Shown here: positions 26,601-36,500 of the stretch, piece after piece
Layout: each line of letters opens with the position of its first letter
How positions within the stretch are numbered: position 1 is the first letter of the stretch
Source: Argopecten irradians
Taxonomy: Eukaryota; Mollusca; Bivalvia; Pectinida; Pectinidae
Assembly: GCF_041381155.1 (NCBI RefSeq)
Contig: NC_091134.1
Span: forward strand, 30,075,540 to 30,139,539
Length of the DNA stretch: 64,000 nt
Reading direction: 5' to 3'
Made by a program: the position numbers and the translations under genes
Notes under the pieces: generated by a model
Database searches by the model: none
Told to the model about the DNA's origin: nothing
The model's input: the letters and a program-made list of their open reading frames with translations, nothing else

Positions 26601-27049
26601 TCAGTGCACAAACACAAAAGCTCCTGCGTCGTACTACAGGTGTTCGTTTCTAACATAAGCATAAGCATAATACCGGGTGAGTATCATACTTATACTTATA
26701 TTAGAAAAGAACACCTGTGGTCGTACTTGCCAAAAAACCCAGTGTGATTATCCTTTTCATATATATACGTCCTTTGTTTAATAATATATTTATATCGCTT
26801 CAGAGACATAGATATAATAATTTGTACGTCGCTGATCGCTTGTAGAGACTGATGTATCATCAATGATGCTGTCCAGATTTTAACATTTAACACCGACAGA
26901 TATGATTTTGGATATTGTAGTAGAAAATATAGTATTCTAGTCTAAAAATAATTGATATCTTGTCTCTTGTGTTTCACTTGCAATCGCTTACCATCCTTTA
27001 ACGATCTCTGCTGTTTGAGAGTCTGAAATGCCTCTTTAGCAGTCGACAT
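14687..27049 (-). CDS. four-transmembrane protein with coiled coil and PPSY-containing tail, 4 exons
   Basis: Exons (minus strand) are 27049-26992 (start ATG, MSTAKEAFQTLKQQ), 26183-26008, 16549-16469 and 15553-14687. Donors are GTAAGC, GTAAGT and GTAAGT; acceptors end in TTAG, ATAAG and TTTCAG. Phases fit and give 393 residues. Hydrophobic segments lie at about residues 35-57, 66-88, 106-127 and 161-185, so this is a tetraspan membrane protein with both ends predicted cytoplasmic. The second extracellular loop has three cysteines and a PGPPPDPDSW stretch. After the fourth span come a Gln-rich, probably coiled-coil segment, Tyr/Pro/Gln/Gly repeats (GQGQPVP twice) and LPPSYDTV, a PY motif of the kind bound by WW domains of NEDD4-type ubiquitin ligases. 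I do not recognise the exact family; it is claudin/MARVEL/MS4A-like only in layout. Intron 2 (about 9.5 kb) holds the LTR retrotransposon and a minisatellite. Confidence 0.82.
16169..16419. mobile_element. MITE, GTATTCGACCC family, copy 2
   Basis: The left end 'accgtattcgacccaataag' is mirrored at the right by 'cttattgggttaaatacagt'. It is about 250 bp, non-coding, and lies in intron 3 of the four-span gene. It pairs with the copy at 11934-12150. Confidence 0.65.
16727..17926. repeat. 28-bp minisatellite, about 43 copies
   Basis: The unit is 'ataggtggctgagg' followed by 'ataaccctgtaaat' (28 bp), repeated for 1.2 kb in intron 2 of the four-span gene. A variant unit containing GGATCCTCCTG recurs at about 16913, 17054, 17166 and 17305, i.e. 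every four or five units, so there is higher-order structure. There are no unique spacers, so it is not CRISPR-like. Confidence 0.95.
17927..18584. other. intron sequence without recognised features
   Basis: AT-rich intron DNA of the four-span gene between the minisatellite and the next repeat block. 'tcatttagaacc' and 'tttttcatggc' words recur, suggesting an old degraded repeat. Confidence 0.3.
18585..19135 (-). repeat. tandem block of an approximately 150-bp unit ('cagaaagtactgaaggg' family), copy 1
   Basis: Three diverged units are seen in reverse orientation. Each contains 'ccaagatggccgtctgtcgg', 'gatcggtcc', 'gcaatatgcacaa', 'ccctaggggaacct' and 'ctttctgagaaatag'. The block ends in a unique head with 'ccacggacgaaaagtgattt' and 'ccatctgatgatggcgggcc'. 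The same architecture occurs in direct orientation at 62903-63480. Confidence 0.8.
19427..20134 (+). repeat. 5' LTR
   Basis: 708 bp, beginning TGTTATG and ending GTAACA. By eye it matches the 3' LTR throughout. It contains 'aagggagataactcc', a word also found at 56929-56943. A 'gctatatatactcc' TATA-like stretch near 19711 could be its promoter. Confidence 0.95.
20139..20156 (+). promoter_or_regulatory. primer-binding site, tRNA-Pro type
   Basis: TGGGGGCTCGTCCGGGAT starts four bases after the LTR. It is identical to the 18-nt tRNA-Pro primer site known from murine leukaemia virus and other elements, so proline tRNA is the likely primer for minus-strand DNA synthesis. Confidence 0.92.
20262..25058 (+). 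pseudogene. gag-pol region of the Gmr1-like retrotransposon (broken fossil)
   Basis: Gag carries a charged Glu/Lys-rich coiled coil (about 20490-20680), a capsid region with an LRQLLLIEEFKR block like the SCAN fold, and a zinc knuckle CNYCKKVGHTMSEC (about 21427). The protease has DTGAS (about 21698). The integrase follows with an H2C2 zinc finger (about 22490-22600), catalytic D, D and E residues in IIDCVGPLP, VQSDQGSNF and QGALERFH, and a GPY/F module (about 23377). Reverse transcriptase then follows, with FDLLKGYWQVPL and a YIDD active site, and then RNase H with FVDASDVGVGAV. All parts of a functional element are recognisable. The region is broken, with about three breaks in all, and belongs to the same young insertion. 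Confidence 0.93.
25113..25123 (+). promoter_or_regulatory. polypurine tract
   Basis: The purine-rich AAGGAGGGGTG run sits directly before the 3' LTR, where plus-strand priming is expected in this class. Confidence 0.8.
25124..25831 (+). repeat. 3' LTR
   Basis: 708 bp, same length and, by eye, the same sequence as the 5' LTR. It is followed by the target duplication ATAC. Confidence 0.95.
26314..26620. mobile_element. TIR element copy (family of 2086-7182), one end missing
   Basis: Starts 'aagtgagaaggatttcaagtc' and contains 'gatatcaaaggaaaatcagt' and 'cagtgcacaaacac', matching in order the two halves of the element that the hAT transposon split at 2086-7182. It lies in intron 1 of the four-span gene. 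Confidence 0.7.
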
Positions 27050-27300
27050 CTTGTTGTTGATTGATCACTGTGTGGATTACGCGTCTCCGGTTATTTCGTA
27101 CCTCAGTTTCTACTCATCGGTAACAAATCATAACTATTGAAAAACAAGAAAACAAAATCAAAATATTGATAATAACAATGTAAATGGAATCAAATTGTAT
27201 CACAGTGTATTCATACAGTAATTAGTGACGTCACGATGGCTAGTTAAGCTCCGCCCACTAGTGGTCTAACTTTGGTGGTTTGGCTTTGTATTACTATAGT
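27050..27300 (-). promoter_or_regulatory. candidate promoter of the four-span gene
   Basis: Sequence just upstream of the start codon, with a CpG-containing 'gattacgcgtctccgg' stretch, a TGACGTCAC (CRE-like) word near 27227 and a CCGCCC GC-box near 27250. No TATA box is obvious. The call rests on position and composition only. Confidence 0.4.
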
Positions 27301-27992
27301 GAAAATTTTCAATTAATGATTTCTTCCTTATTTTCCGACTGATTCTTAAATGTCATACACCAAAATCGAGATTGGATTATTCCTCTTCAAATGTTGTCTT
27401 CCAATTTTCGCTGACATTTCTGTGTCGATAGTTATCAACTTACCTGTATTTTTCTCACTATGTCTCTACTACACCCAACTAATCTATTGTCCTGACCAGT
27501 GTGACGTCAGCCTGGATGGCCCTTATAGGCTATCCTAATTAGGATTTATATAGGCCTAAGTACATGTGAATTATACAGTAGGCCGAGCTACATACAGTAG
27601 ATCTAGAGCTCTACAAACTAACTGGGTTAAACTACTTAGCAGTCTGTACTGATCTGATGCATAAAATGTCGTAACGTTAAGGCTCAATCACCAATGATAC
27701 AACCTTAAATTACACATGTCACATCAATCAATGTTATGTGTTAAGTAAATTATATACTCTATCCATTGTCATAGGCTAATAATTTTAGAAAACAACGTTT
27801 TACCTGTGTTCTGACATTCCTCCATTTTGGACATATATTGTGTGGCGCACTTGATTTAGCCACGCCGTTTACACTGTACATGTATATATGTCCATGGATG
27901 ACTGCTGAACGAGCTACATGTAACTAAGCTTATAGCTAGCCGACCGTTCTGTAAATCGATGTGCGCAAATATACTACAGGTATTACCTGGCC
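27301..27992. other. no gene seen
   Basis: AT-rich intergenic sequence upstream of the four-span gene. A short open frame at 27350-27538 has no domain or splice support. Confidence 0.3.
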
Positions 27993-28106
27993 CACAGGGA
28001 CCTGGCACGATTTTTTTAACTAACAGTATACATATATATATACCCTTGATACTATAATATATATATGTATACTATTGGTTAAAAATTTTCGTGCCAGGTC
28101 CCTGTG
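27993..28106. mobile_element. hAT-type MITE, CACAGGGACCTGG family, 114-bp palindromic copy
   Basis: The whole element is close to a single palindrome. CACAGGGACCTGGCACGA runs into AT-rich arms around 'gtatacatatata' and returns as 'tcgtgccaggtccctgtg'. The 8-bp flanks ACCTGGCC and ACATGGCC match at seven of eight positions, which fits a hAT target duplication. Confidence 0.8.
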
Positions 28107-28224
28107 ACATGGCCCGTTTTCGATCCTAGTTGTTCGTTTATTAATTGATTTGTGTACCGGTTGTGACGAATAAACGAAAACAGCCCAGTGCGCCGCGCCA
28201 AAATTCAATCGGCCTACCATATGC

Positions 28225-28709
28225 CATCTAACCAAAAGGGTCAGGATGACCTATATTTTCATCATGCATCGCCGTCGACGTGCACCGTCCGCCGTGCGCT
28301 TTGCGTAAACTTTTCATTCAAACGACTTCTCGATGTCCGAAAGGCCCAGGGTACTGATATTTGGCAACATTCTGTGATGAAGGACTACCAAGTTTGTTCA
28401 AATGAGTGTCTTAGATCTTCTTTCAATGTCACAGGGTTCAAATAGGCTAAAACTTTTAAACGACCTCTTTTGAATAACTCATGAGGCATACAGACCTTAC
28501 ATCAGGCACGTGGCATGCTGGGATGAAGGGCTACCAAGTTTGTTCAAATGAATGACCTTGATCTCCATTCAAGGTCACAGGGGTCAAATAGGCTAAACCT
28601 TTAAATGACTTCTTGTGAATAAGTAATAGGCCTTGAGACATGATATTAGGCCTGTGACATGCTGGGATGAAGGGCTACCGAGTTTGTTCAAGGTTATGGG
28701 TCAAAAAGG
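28225..28709 (-). repeat. satellite-like tandem repeat, second array, part 1
   Basis: Same family as 4220-4790 in reverse orientation. Units carry 'gatgaagggctaccaagttt', 'gttcaaatga' and 'ggctaaaacttttaaacgac'. The array is interrupted by a TTAA MITE and continues at 29090. Confidence 0.75.
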
Positions 28710-29089
28710 TTAAAGGCCCATTACCTTTCCGGAGCAAAATATAAAGGTTTCTTAAAAAGCATTAATAACATCAGAAAATGCATACCGATGACCTAAAATA
28801 AGGTTACGACACCAAACATATGCAAGATTTCCTGCGTAATATATGAAAACAGTGGCGAGTCAATTCGCTGTTTTGCCGACTGGCGCAGTGATAGTCAATA
28901 CCGCGCGGTATTTAGGACGACGGCGGGAAACATAATATGATTATTTTAATCAAATCGTTCAGAAGGTGATGATAAATGTAGTATTAACGGTAAGTTAATA
29001 ATTTTTAAGACTCTACAAAAATATCGATATTGTTTTACATTCCCATTTTAAAAATTAAAAGCCGTTTCGGAACGGTAGTGGGTCTTTAA
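28710..29089. mobile_element. TTAA-target MITE, copy 1
   Basis: Ends AGGCCCATTACCTTTCCGG and an inverted partner (CCGTTTCGGAACGGTAGTGG...), with TTAA at both sides. It is about 372 bp without the TTAA and non-coding. It sits in a satellite unit; taking it out with one TTAA restores 'ggttaaaatctttaaacgac', which matches sister units, so TTAA is a real target duplication (piggyBac-like). Confidence 0.85.
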
Positions 29090-29318
29090 AATCTTTAAAC
29101 GACTTCTTCTCAAGAACAAAAAGGCCCAGGGTACTCATATTTGGGCATGCGACATCCTGGGATGAAGGGTTACCATGTTTGTTTAAATGAATGACCTTGA
29201 CTTTCGTTCATTCTGTGCCAATATAGGTCATCCTGACACTTCGGGTAAGATAACCTGAAATAACACGCAAATGTCCTCCATCGGATCGTGGAAATTCACG
29301 GTGATACTTTCTCATGCA
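29090..29318 (-). repeat. satellite-like tandem repeat, second array, part 2
   Basis: Continuation of the 28225-28709 array after the MITE insertion, ending with 'ataggtcatcctgacacttc', the mirror of the end of the first array. Confidence 0.7.
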
Positions 29319-29725
29319 TTAAAGGCCCCTTTACTTTCCGGAGCAAAATAAAAAGGTTTCTTAAAAACATTAATTACATCAGCAAATGCATACCGATGAC
29401 CTAAAATAAGGTTAGAACACCAAACACATGCAAGATTTCCTGCGTAATATATGAAAACAGTGGAGAGTCAATTCGCTGTTTTGCCGTCTGGCGCAGTGAT
29501 ATTCAACTACCGCGCGGTATTTAGGACGAAGGCGGGAAACATAATACGACCCGCGTTATGAAAATAAACATTTTATTTATTTTAATCAAATCGTTCAGAA
29601 GGTGATGATAAATGTAGTATCAACGGTAAGTTAATAATTCTTAAGACTCTATAAAATTATCGATCTTGTTTCACATTCCCGTTTTAAAAATTAAGAGCCG
29701 TTTCGGAAAGGTAGTGGGCCTTTAA
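29319..29725. mobile_element. TTAA-target MITE, copy 2
   Basis: Complete copy with TTAA-AGGCCCC... at the left and ...GTAGTGGGCCT-TTAA at the right. The interior matches copy 1, with 'gacgacccgcgttatg'-type sequence retained here and lost in copy 1. Flanks are 'ctcatgca' and 'gcatgagcg'. Confidence 0.85.
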
Positions 29726-29932
29726 GCATGAGCGAGACCTCCGCCGCAGGCTGACTGAAATGAAATGTTGTTATGCTCCTTTCAGGACACCCCATAATGC
29801 ACGAGAAAGTGCCACAATAGCCACGGGCAAATTATGAATAGTATTAATCCTTTTTCGAGCGATTCCCTGGTAGTCAGAGAGCGAAGTTACTTTCGCATTT
29901 AAAATGTTATCTGTATAAAGTTGGATCATTAC

Positions 29933-30735
29933 AATTCAATTCAATTCAATTCAATTCAATTGTTTTATTAAAGTGTCCAACATCTTACAACCTACATGTA
30001 AAAACATTTCATAAAAGTCATATTACATCAAATGTAAGACATGTCCAGCCAATGATGGCTTACTTAGACACTGTATATAGACATGTAATTACATAAAACG
30101 GAATAGTCTAAAATGTTACATACTAAAAGATAACAAGGTAAGGCTGTCCCATGCTATTAAAAATGGTTAGTATATAGCCACGTTATGTTACAGGATTTAA
30201 AATTTACAAAAAGTTACTTCTCCTCCTCCACATTGCATAAAGTTGATTTGATAGTAGATTAGGAGGAGAATTATCAATAAGGTATTTAAATTGGTTAAGA
30301 TTATCCATAATATCAAAATCAACATATTTCTGAGCATCAGCTAAAAGAGGCCATCGTAAATCATTATAAAACTCACATTGTGTTAAAAAGTGGATTTCGT
30401 CCTCAACCTCGTTTGATAAACAAAGTTTACAAAGCCTATATATCGTTTACTGGCACTATCGGCCTGGTATGCCGACCCTTTCCGATTTCCAAAGAAAGTG
30501 ATCCACATCTTAAATTACATAATAGGCCCTCCTTTCTCTATATTTAACACATTTTACATAGTCACTTGTTGTTGGCTCACATTAAAATGTTCTATAAAGT
30601 CGTAGTTTATTACCATTAACATTTTTTTGTCGTTCCATAATTGATTTTGCCAACTATCGGCATCCGTGTTATATAATCTTTCTTTAATTTCTCCCATCTT
30701 CCATGTAACCGAGTTCTGAGTTGTAAATACATCCA
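29933..30735 (-). mobile_element. LINE A, 3' portion (ORF2 C-terminus and tail)
   Basis: Minus-strand remnant of a non-LTR retrotransposon. ORF2 tail segments such as WKMGEIKERLYN and LWNDKKMLMVINYDFIEHF are visible at 30554-30720, and the 3' end carries a short AATTC tail repeat at 29933-29960. Its upstream part continues at 45948-46541, displaced by the TTAA MITE, LINE B and the Polinton. It is old and carries several stops. Confidence 0.7.
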
Positions 30736-30866
30736 TTAAAGGCCCATTACCTTTCCGGAGCAAAATATAAAGGTTTCTTAAAAAACATTAATAACACCAG
30801 AAAATGCATACCGATGATCTAAAATAAGGTTACGACACCAAACATATGCAAGATTGCTTGCGTAAT
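30736..30866. mobile_element. TTAA-target MITE copy 3, left part
   Basis: Starts TTAA-AGGCCCATTACCTTTCC and runs to 'gcttgcgtaatatatga', where LINE B begins. The right part is at 45690-45947. The MITE inserted in LINE A. Confidence 0.8.
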
Positions 30867-31910
30867 ATATGACAATGACAATGACAATGACAAAGATTTT
30901 ATTCTCGTAAACATACAAACAGTAGTGTAGAGAATATATAAACAGGACATATACATGTAAACAGCATTAACAATGAAATAGTGCAGTACATATTACACAT
31001 CTACTAGAATATACATACATGTATATAATATACTGGTTATATTAATGAACTGAATTAAGTCTGTCTTGTATAATAATTATAAATTTTGTAAGTGAAATAA
31101 GTTCATTGTTAACTACATAATTAAATAGAGTTTCAAATTTAAAAGTATTTGGTCTTTCATAATAGTATCTAGACATAAATTTCTTTCTATTGGATACTAA
31201 GTGATCATCAGTACAGTTAAATAAATAATGGAACTCATCTCCAATTTCGTTTAAGTTACACATGTTACAAAATCGTTGTTGTCTTGGTATATTAATCCAT
31301 CTGCCACATTCAACCGCTAGTTTTACATTACATGTTCTAAATTTACAATAAGCCTTCGCCAGACGTGGAGGAAGAACAATCAAATAGTTTTCAAAAATCA
31401 GATCATGCTTATAAATTATATAATTGGTACCTTTCGGAGAGTTGAAAACATCATTTTTCCAACTATATATAAAATTACTTTTGAGGGCATGGAAAATAAC
31501 TTTTTTCAAACAATGTGAACTAGTGAATTCCCTTCTCTCGAAAACATTAACAAGATTACATTCTTCAAAAATACTTTTAATACATTTTAACCACTGTGTA
31601 TTATACTTATTAGTAATCTGGAACAGTTTAAAATTAAGCTTGATATGTGATGATTCTATCATCCTTGCCCAATAGCCAATCATGCGAACTTTAATACTGA
31701 TAGATAATGGGAATCTACCAAGTTCCCCGTATACCATGAAGTTGGGTGTTGATGTTTTCAACTTAAGAATATGTTTACAAAATTTAAGGTGGAGACGTTC
31801 ACAAAATCCCCAAACCTCACAACCGTATAATATAACAGGTTTTATAGCTTTATCAAAAATATCTAAATTACAATCAATAGATAGATTATGACTCCTACAT
31901 TTAGCACAGT
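30867..31910 (-). mobile_element. LINE B, 5'-truncated non-LTR retrotransposon
   Basis: The minus strand encodes the C-terminal part of a LINE ORF2. It starts near a VILYGCEVWGF motif (about 31790-31820), has an open stretch at 31761-31042 (239 residues) with TPNFMVYGELGRFPL and RWINIPRQQRFC, then the tail zinc finger CNMC...GDEFHYLFNC. The 3' end has a TGACAA microsatellite tail (30867-30890). The element inserted in TTAA MITE copy 3 and was itself hit near its truncated 5' end by the Polinton. RT and endonuclease domains are missing through 5' truncation. Confidence 0.8.
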
Positions 31911-32287
31911 AGTAGATGTATAATAGGGGTTACCAAAATCGTCCTGATCCTTAATCCTAAGGATTAAAGGATCAATCAGTAGGATCACTCCTGACATGAT
32001 CAAATGTATAATAGGGGTTACCTAAATCGTCCTGATCCTTAATCCTAAGGATTAAAGGATCAATCAGTAGGATCACTCCTGACATGATCCTTAAGGAGCA
32101 GGATCAGGATCGATTAAGGAACAGAATCGAGGAACATGACGTCAAAGATGAAAATACCTATTACACGTGAATGAATCGAATTTTAGGGTATCCAGTTACG
32201 TTCACTAGTCATTGTCTAGATTTACGGCTGAGTGAAATTGAATGGTTTCTTTCGAAATTTCAGTTACAGCTAACTTGTTAAGACAAC
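31911..32287 (+). repeat. Polinton left terminal inverted repeat (377 bp)
   Basis: Contains two tandem 87-bp units (starts at 31919 and 32006), each with the palindrome 'ccttaatcctaaggattaa', then a unique part with TGACGTCA (32137-32144) and CACGTG (32164-32169). It ends 'aagacaac', the last bases shared with the right repeat. Confidence 0.93.
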
Positions 32288-32348
32288 GATCAGGACCAAG
32301 GTGTCCACTTACACCTCGTAGCTTAAATAGCCATGGTTACCACTAAAC

Positions 32349-32789
32349 ATGAATATTTTACACACTGTCGATAGAAAGCGTGCACACTTTCCCGAATACT
32401 TTGTAAATTTATTTAAAATCAAGAATACCACGGCATTGTTGAGAGAATACCTTTGGGTGCATGAATGCGAAATCTGCACGGAGGAAAAATGGGATACATT
32501 TTTTATAAACTGCCATAAATGCATCCACTGCCTCTGTGAGACCTGTTTTAATAGGCTGGAAAGGAAAACGTGCCCATTTTGTAGGACACCCCTACTGTCT
32601 CAAAATGTTGACCAACGTAGGGAATATGAATTTATACGTATCACCAGTGGACCAATAGTTGCTCGGGAGGTAATTGTTCAACCGGCAATACCTCACACTT
32701 TACCAGAGTCTCAAAACCACTGGCCTTATGTTGCGGGTAGAAGTACGGGTGTGACTGCTCAAACATTATTTTTTCTGACTGCAATCTGA
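32349..32789 (+). CDS. RING-finger protein, Polinton cargo
   Basis: 146 residues, the only plus-strand gene of the Polinton, starting 62 bp inside the left terminal repeat. A C3HC4 RING occupies about residues 40-81 with spacing C-x2-C-x14-C-x1-H-x2-C-x2-C-x8-C-x2-C, beginning CEIC and ending CPFCRTP. RING domains recruit E2 enzymes and usually act as ubiquitin ligases. The C-terminal 60 residues are not recognised. The open frame looks whole. With the BIR gene at the opposite end of the element, it could supply the second half of an IAP-like activity. That link is inference; the RING alone could target other host proteins. Confidence 0.85.
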   Translation: MNILHTVDRKRAHFPEYFVNLFKIKNTTALLREYLWVHECEICTEEKWDTFFINCHKCIHCLCETCFNRLERKTCPFCRTPLLSQNVDQRREYEFIRITSGPIVAREVIVQPAIPHTLPESQNHWPYVAGRSTGVTAQTLFFLTAI

Positions 32790-33581
32790 TTGACTATTGA
32801 TCGCTTTTTCCAGTAGTGGACTTAAATAATAATAATAATAATAATAATAATTCATGTACTAGTGTGACGCATTGAAATAAAAAAAAAAATGAATCTGAAT
32901 TTGCCGAATAACAGCAAACAAACGTTTTTCTTTAGAAAACAAATAAGTTCTCGAGATGGGATTTATAGCAAAGTGACCTGGTTTTAATCTTGAAGCGGAG
33001 GATTGTTTTATGTTTTTTCTTAAGCTTTGAATACTGTAAATTTTTTATAATCTAAAAATGACACAAAGAAAAATAGGATAAAAGTGAAACAGTTAAAAAA
33101 AGACTGGTTTTTATGTTTAAAGTGGAAGAATTTGATCATTATCTTTGGATACATAAACAGTTTATGTCTCTCGAGCTGGATTATTTTTTCCGGTGTATAT
33201 GGAGGTATGTAAAGTGATGAAGAAACATCATCGATTCTTTCGAAAATTTTATTTTTTTGTCAATTGTATATTTTTCCAGTTGATCAAAACTCTCGCTCTC
33301 GCATGCATTCCGTTTTATTTCATTGTATACACATTTTTATACTTATAATTATATCTTTCATTCCGATCGAGAAGTCAATCGTTTTATTACAATATATATG
33401 CGTAATACTCTAATTATTTCATAGTTTACCTTGTTTGTGATTAATGATTATAGTTTGAAAAAATTATATATTATAATAAATGCTGATAATTCTATAACAT
33501 GCTAGAATATAAAAATTAAAGATAATCTATACAGAAAACATTTTGATAATTTTTATCTTTCATTCATTTTTTCTTGTTAAG
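32790..33581. other. Polinton noncoding AT-rich spacer
   Basis: Very AT-rich sequence between the convergent RING and polymerase genes, with a TAA microsatellite (about 32826-32851). Transcript ends of both genes probably lie here. No gene is seen. Confidence 0.5.
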
Positions 33582-36500
33582 TCAGAACCATGCCACATGA
33601 AAAATGCTGAATGAATAAATCATACAAATCACATCCCTATTGTTTGGATTTTTGTAATGACCGAATGCGAGCGTATCACAACCGTTTGGAAGCACGTATC
33701 GCTTGTCGTCGAAGGCACAGAGTCCAATTTTGTTAATATTGTACACGTGAAGTTGATGTCTATTGCTTCTGATCGAGCTCATTTGACACATTCTGTTCTC
33801 GTTTCGAGATAGACAATCTATATACATTTCGTGTCGTAAGTCTTTCTTTCTTGCTGCTTTTTTTATGCCTTTGGCGACTTGTTTCTCGTGAAACGTGTTC
33901 CAAACGATTGTGAAATCTTCCATTTCTACTTGTTGTTTAGAAGCATATTGGTAACTGTACATTTTAGCTCGAAGTCCTACGAATTCTGTTATGACTTGAC
34001 CACCTGTCTCGTCCTTGAAATAGCCTGGGACCTTTTTGTTTAAGTCATCATGATAGCAGTGGTCAGACGGGTAATTAGATAGATCAAACAAACTTCTATC
34101 TCTGTACATGTCGGCGTATACATCGTCACAGGTCACGTGATAAAGCAAGGAGTCTGTATCAGTCATCAAAAGTTTCAAGTTTTCGCCATAGGTCGATTTC
34201 AAGTAACCGTAATAGAATTCATACATGACCGTTTTGGATAGATCTAAGATGGCTTGACCGACGTAAACAGGCTTGTTTAATTTCAGTTTGACTTTTGTAT
34301 TTTCGAGAGCCGATAAATGCTCATCAAAGATGGTAAATCTCTTGAAGGAAGGTCGGGCCACGTATTTTTTGAATTTCGCGTCCGTATGTGCTAGCCTTAT
34401 ATCGACTCGATTGCGTACGTTTTCCATTGTCTTCCCGAAGACAGCATTATTCATGAGCTTGAAAAAATCTTTTTCAAACTCGTTATGTGCGAATTTTCTT
34501 TTTTCGCTGTTGAAACGAATGTACTCCTCAAGCCAGGGTGTCTGCTTGAATTGTAATATTCTGTGAATCTTTGTGAGTTTCATCCCCAATTTCAAATATT
34601 GTTGAAGATTCCGATAGTGACAGACATACTTTGTTTTATTTTCGAGAGTCGGTATTAGCTTTTCTGTAGGAGTGCGATGAAGTAACTTTTCTCTACCCCG
34701 AGGATCCGGATGTAGTTCCCTCCAGAGTCGTTTACTAGTTGGCGATAATTCGTCATCAGACACCTTTTTCTTATCGGGGGCGAGTGGATAATCGGTGTGT
34801 GAGTCATGTAACGAATTAGGATATTCTAAATCGACCTCCAGTAAGTACCCTCGCTGAGCTTTCTCACTTATCTGGGTGACATCGAATTGTGTGACGTCAT
34901 CTATCCACTCGAATTCTCCTACAGGTAGTGGCTCGGACATGGCTTTACCGTACAAATTATTACAATCGGTGTATACGATATATGATGTCGGTTTTTCTGG
35001 ATCGTACGTTTCCGGTATATGTAGGTTATTAGCCTGAGCATACTTATTCGATATCATGGAGACACCACCGCGAATGCCCGATTCGAAAAATAAGTACATA
35101 TCTGTGTCCTTGATCAATTCGAGATGAATGCCGGTCATGCGTAGAGCCGAACTCCACGCCAGTCCAGGCGCCGTATAAAAGTGCGCCGCATCTAGACCAT
35201 AATAGTCTAGACACATGGTTCTGAAATTTTCGAATACATCTGCTAGGAGCAAGACGTCTGTTTTCAAGTAGAGATCGTGATATTCACCTATACTTTTAAT
35301 ATTCATATCTTGCCAGACCCTTTGCGCATACTCGTAATCTTCTTCCGTGATGTGGGATTTGCTAAGATTGCTGTAAAAGCGTTCTCGAGATGGAAGTTCT
35401 GTCTCTACGAACTTGGCTTCGCAATCGATGTATTCGTAAGGATAAACACCTTTACGAAGTAACAGTTTTTTCTCTGCCATTGAAAACTCTTTGGAAAACT
35501 GTCTGAAATTTGTTTCTGCTAGATTACCGGACAACGTTTCTAGACTGTTAGGCATGAACTGAAACGAATCGATGAATCTTAAATTTCCCAAACTGAAGGA
35601 GATGTAATTTTCTGCATTGTTCGGTATACAGTTAATATCTTGATCTTTAAACAATCCGATACTTTGACATATCAAATGACTATCGTATCCGCGGAGATTG
35701 TGGACAACGACCGGCACGTATTGCGGGTACTTGTACTTTAAATTACAATAGTCGTGCGCAGCACCTCGAAATTTCCCGGTGAGATGGCAGTGATCACGCA
35801 CCCGTTTAGATTTTTCGGTGAAATATTTCCCGCAGATGTGACACTGATTGGTTTTTTTCGAATGTGTTCTGCTCTACAGGTGTCAGAATCATCGGTTCTA
35901 CTTGATTTAAAATACTTTTGATTCTGCTTTCTTCTTCCAAAAGTCGTTGTAGGAACGTTTTTGTGACATCACTGCCTCTATAAATCACGGGAGAATTCGT
36001 GTATTTATCTTCCATACATACGACTTGGTATCCGAATCCGCACGGCTCAAATCTAGCAGTCTTCGTCGTACTCGAGGAGTTCAGGTCGCGCTCGCAAGTA
36101 TCTATCGGTTGCACGAACGCCTCGAAATCAGCATAAATGACGAAAGGAGCTTTCATCTGTTTCCTAAAGTCTTCAAATTTCAACTGACAATTTTCATCGT
36201 CTGGCATTTCTACGTGTTGCGGGTCATGGCGCGAACAATTCTTTATATGTTCCTCCAACAGGTCACGTCGTGTGAATCCTTGAAGGCAAAAGTGGCAGAA
36301 ATGTGACTTGTTCTTTGTTTTCTTTGTTCTCGACAAAAAAGTGTTAAGATCACGAATGAGACAGTAATGCGACTTTTCGCCTTCTCGCAGAAACAGAAGA
36401 TTTACGTGAGATCGCGTTTCGCGCATTTTTGTGACGTACATTGGGAATATGTCTTTTTCTTCACACCCGAATACATTCACGCTGATCTTATTTTGCTTCT

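Noticed and set aside
27993-28106. Rho-independent terminator or microRNA hairpin
   Set aside because: The palindrome recurs with 8-bp target duplications elsewhere, so it is a MITE; a role as small-RNA precursor cannot be judged from sequence alone.
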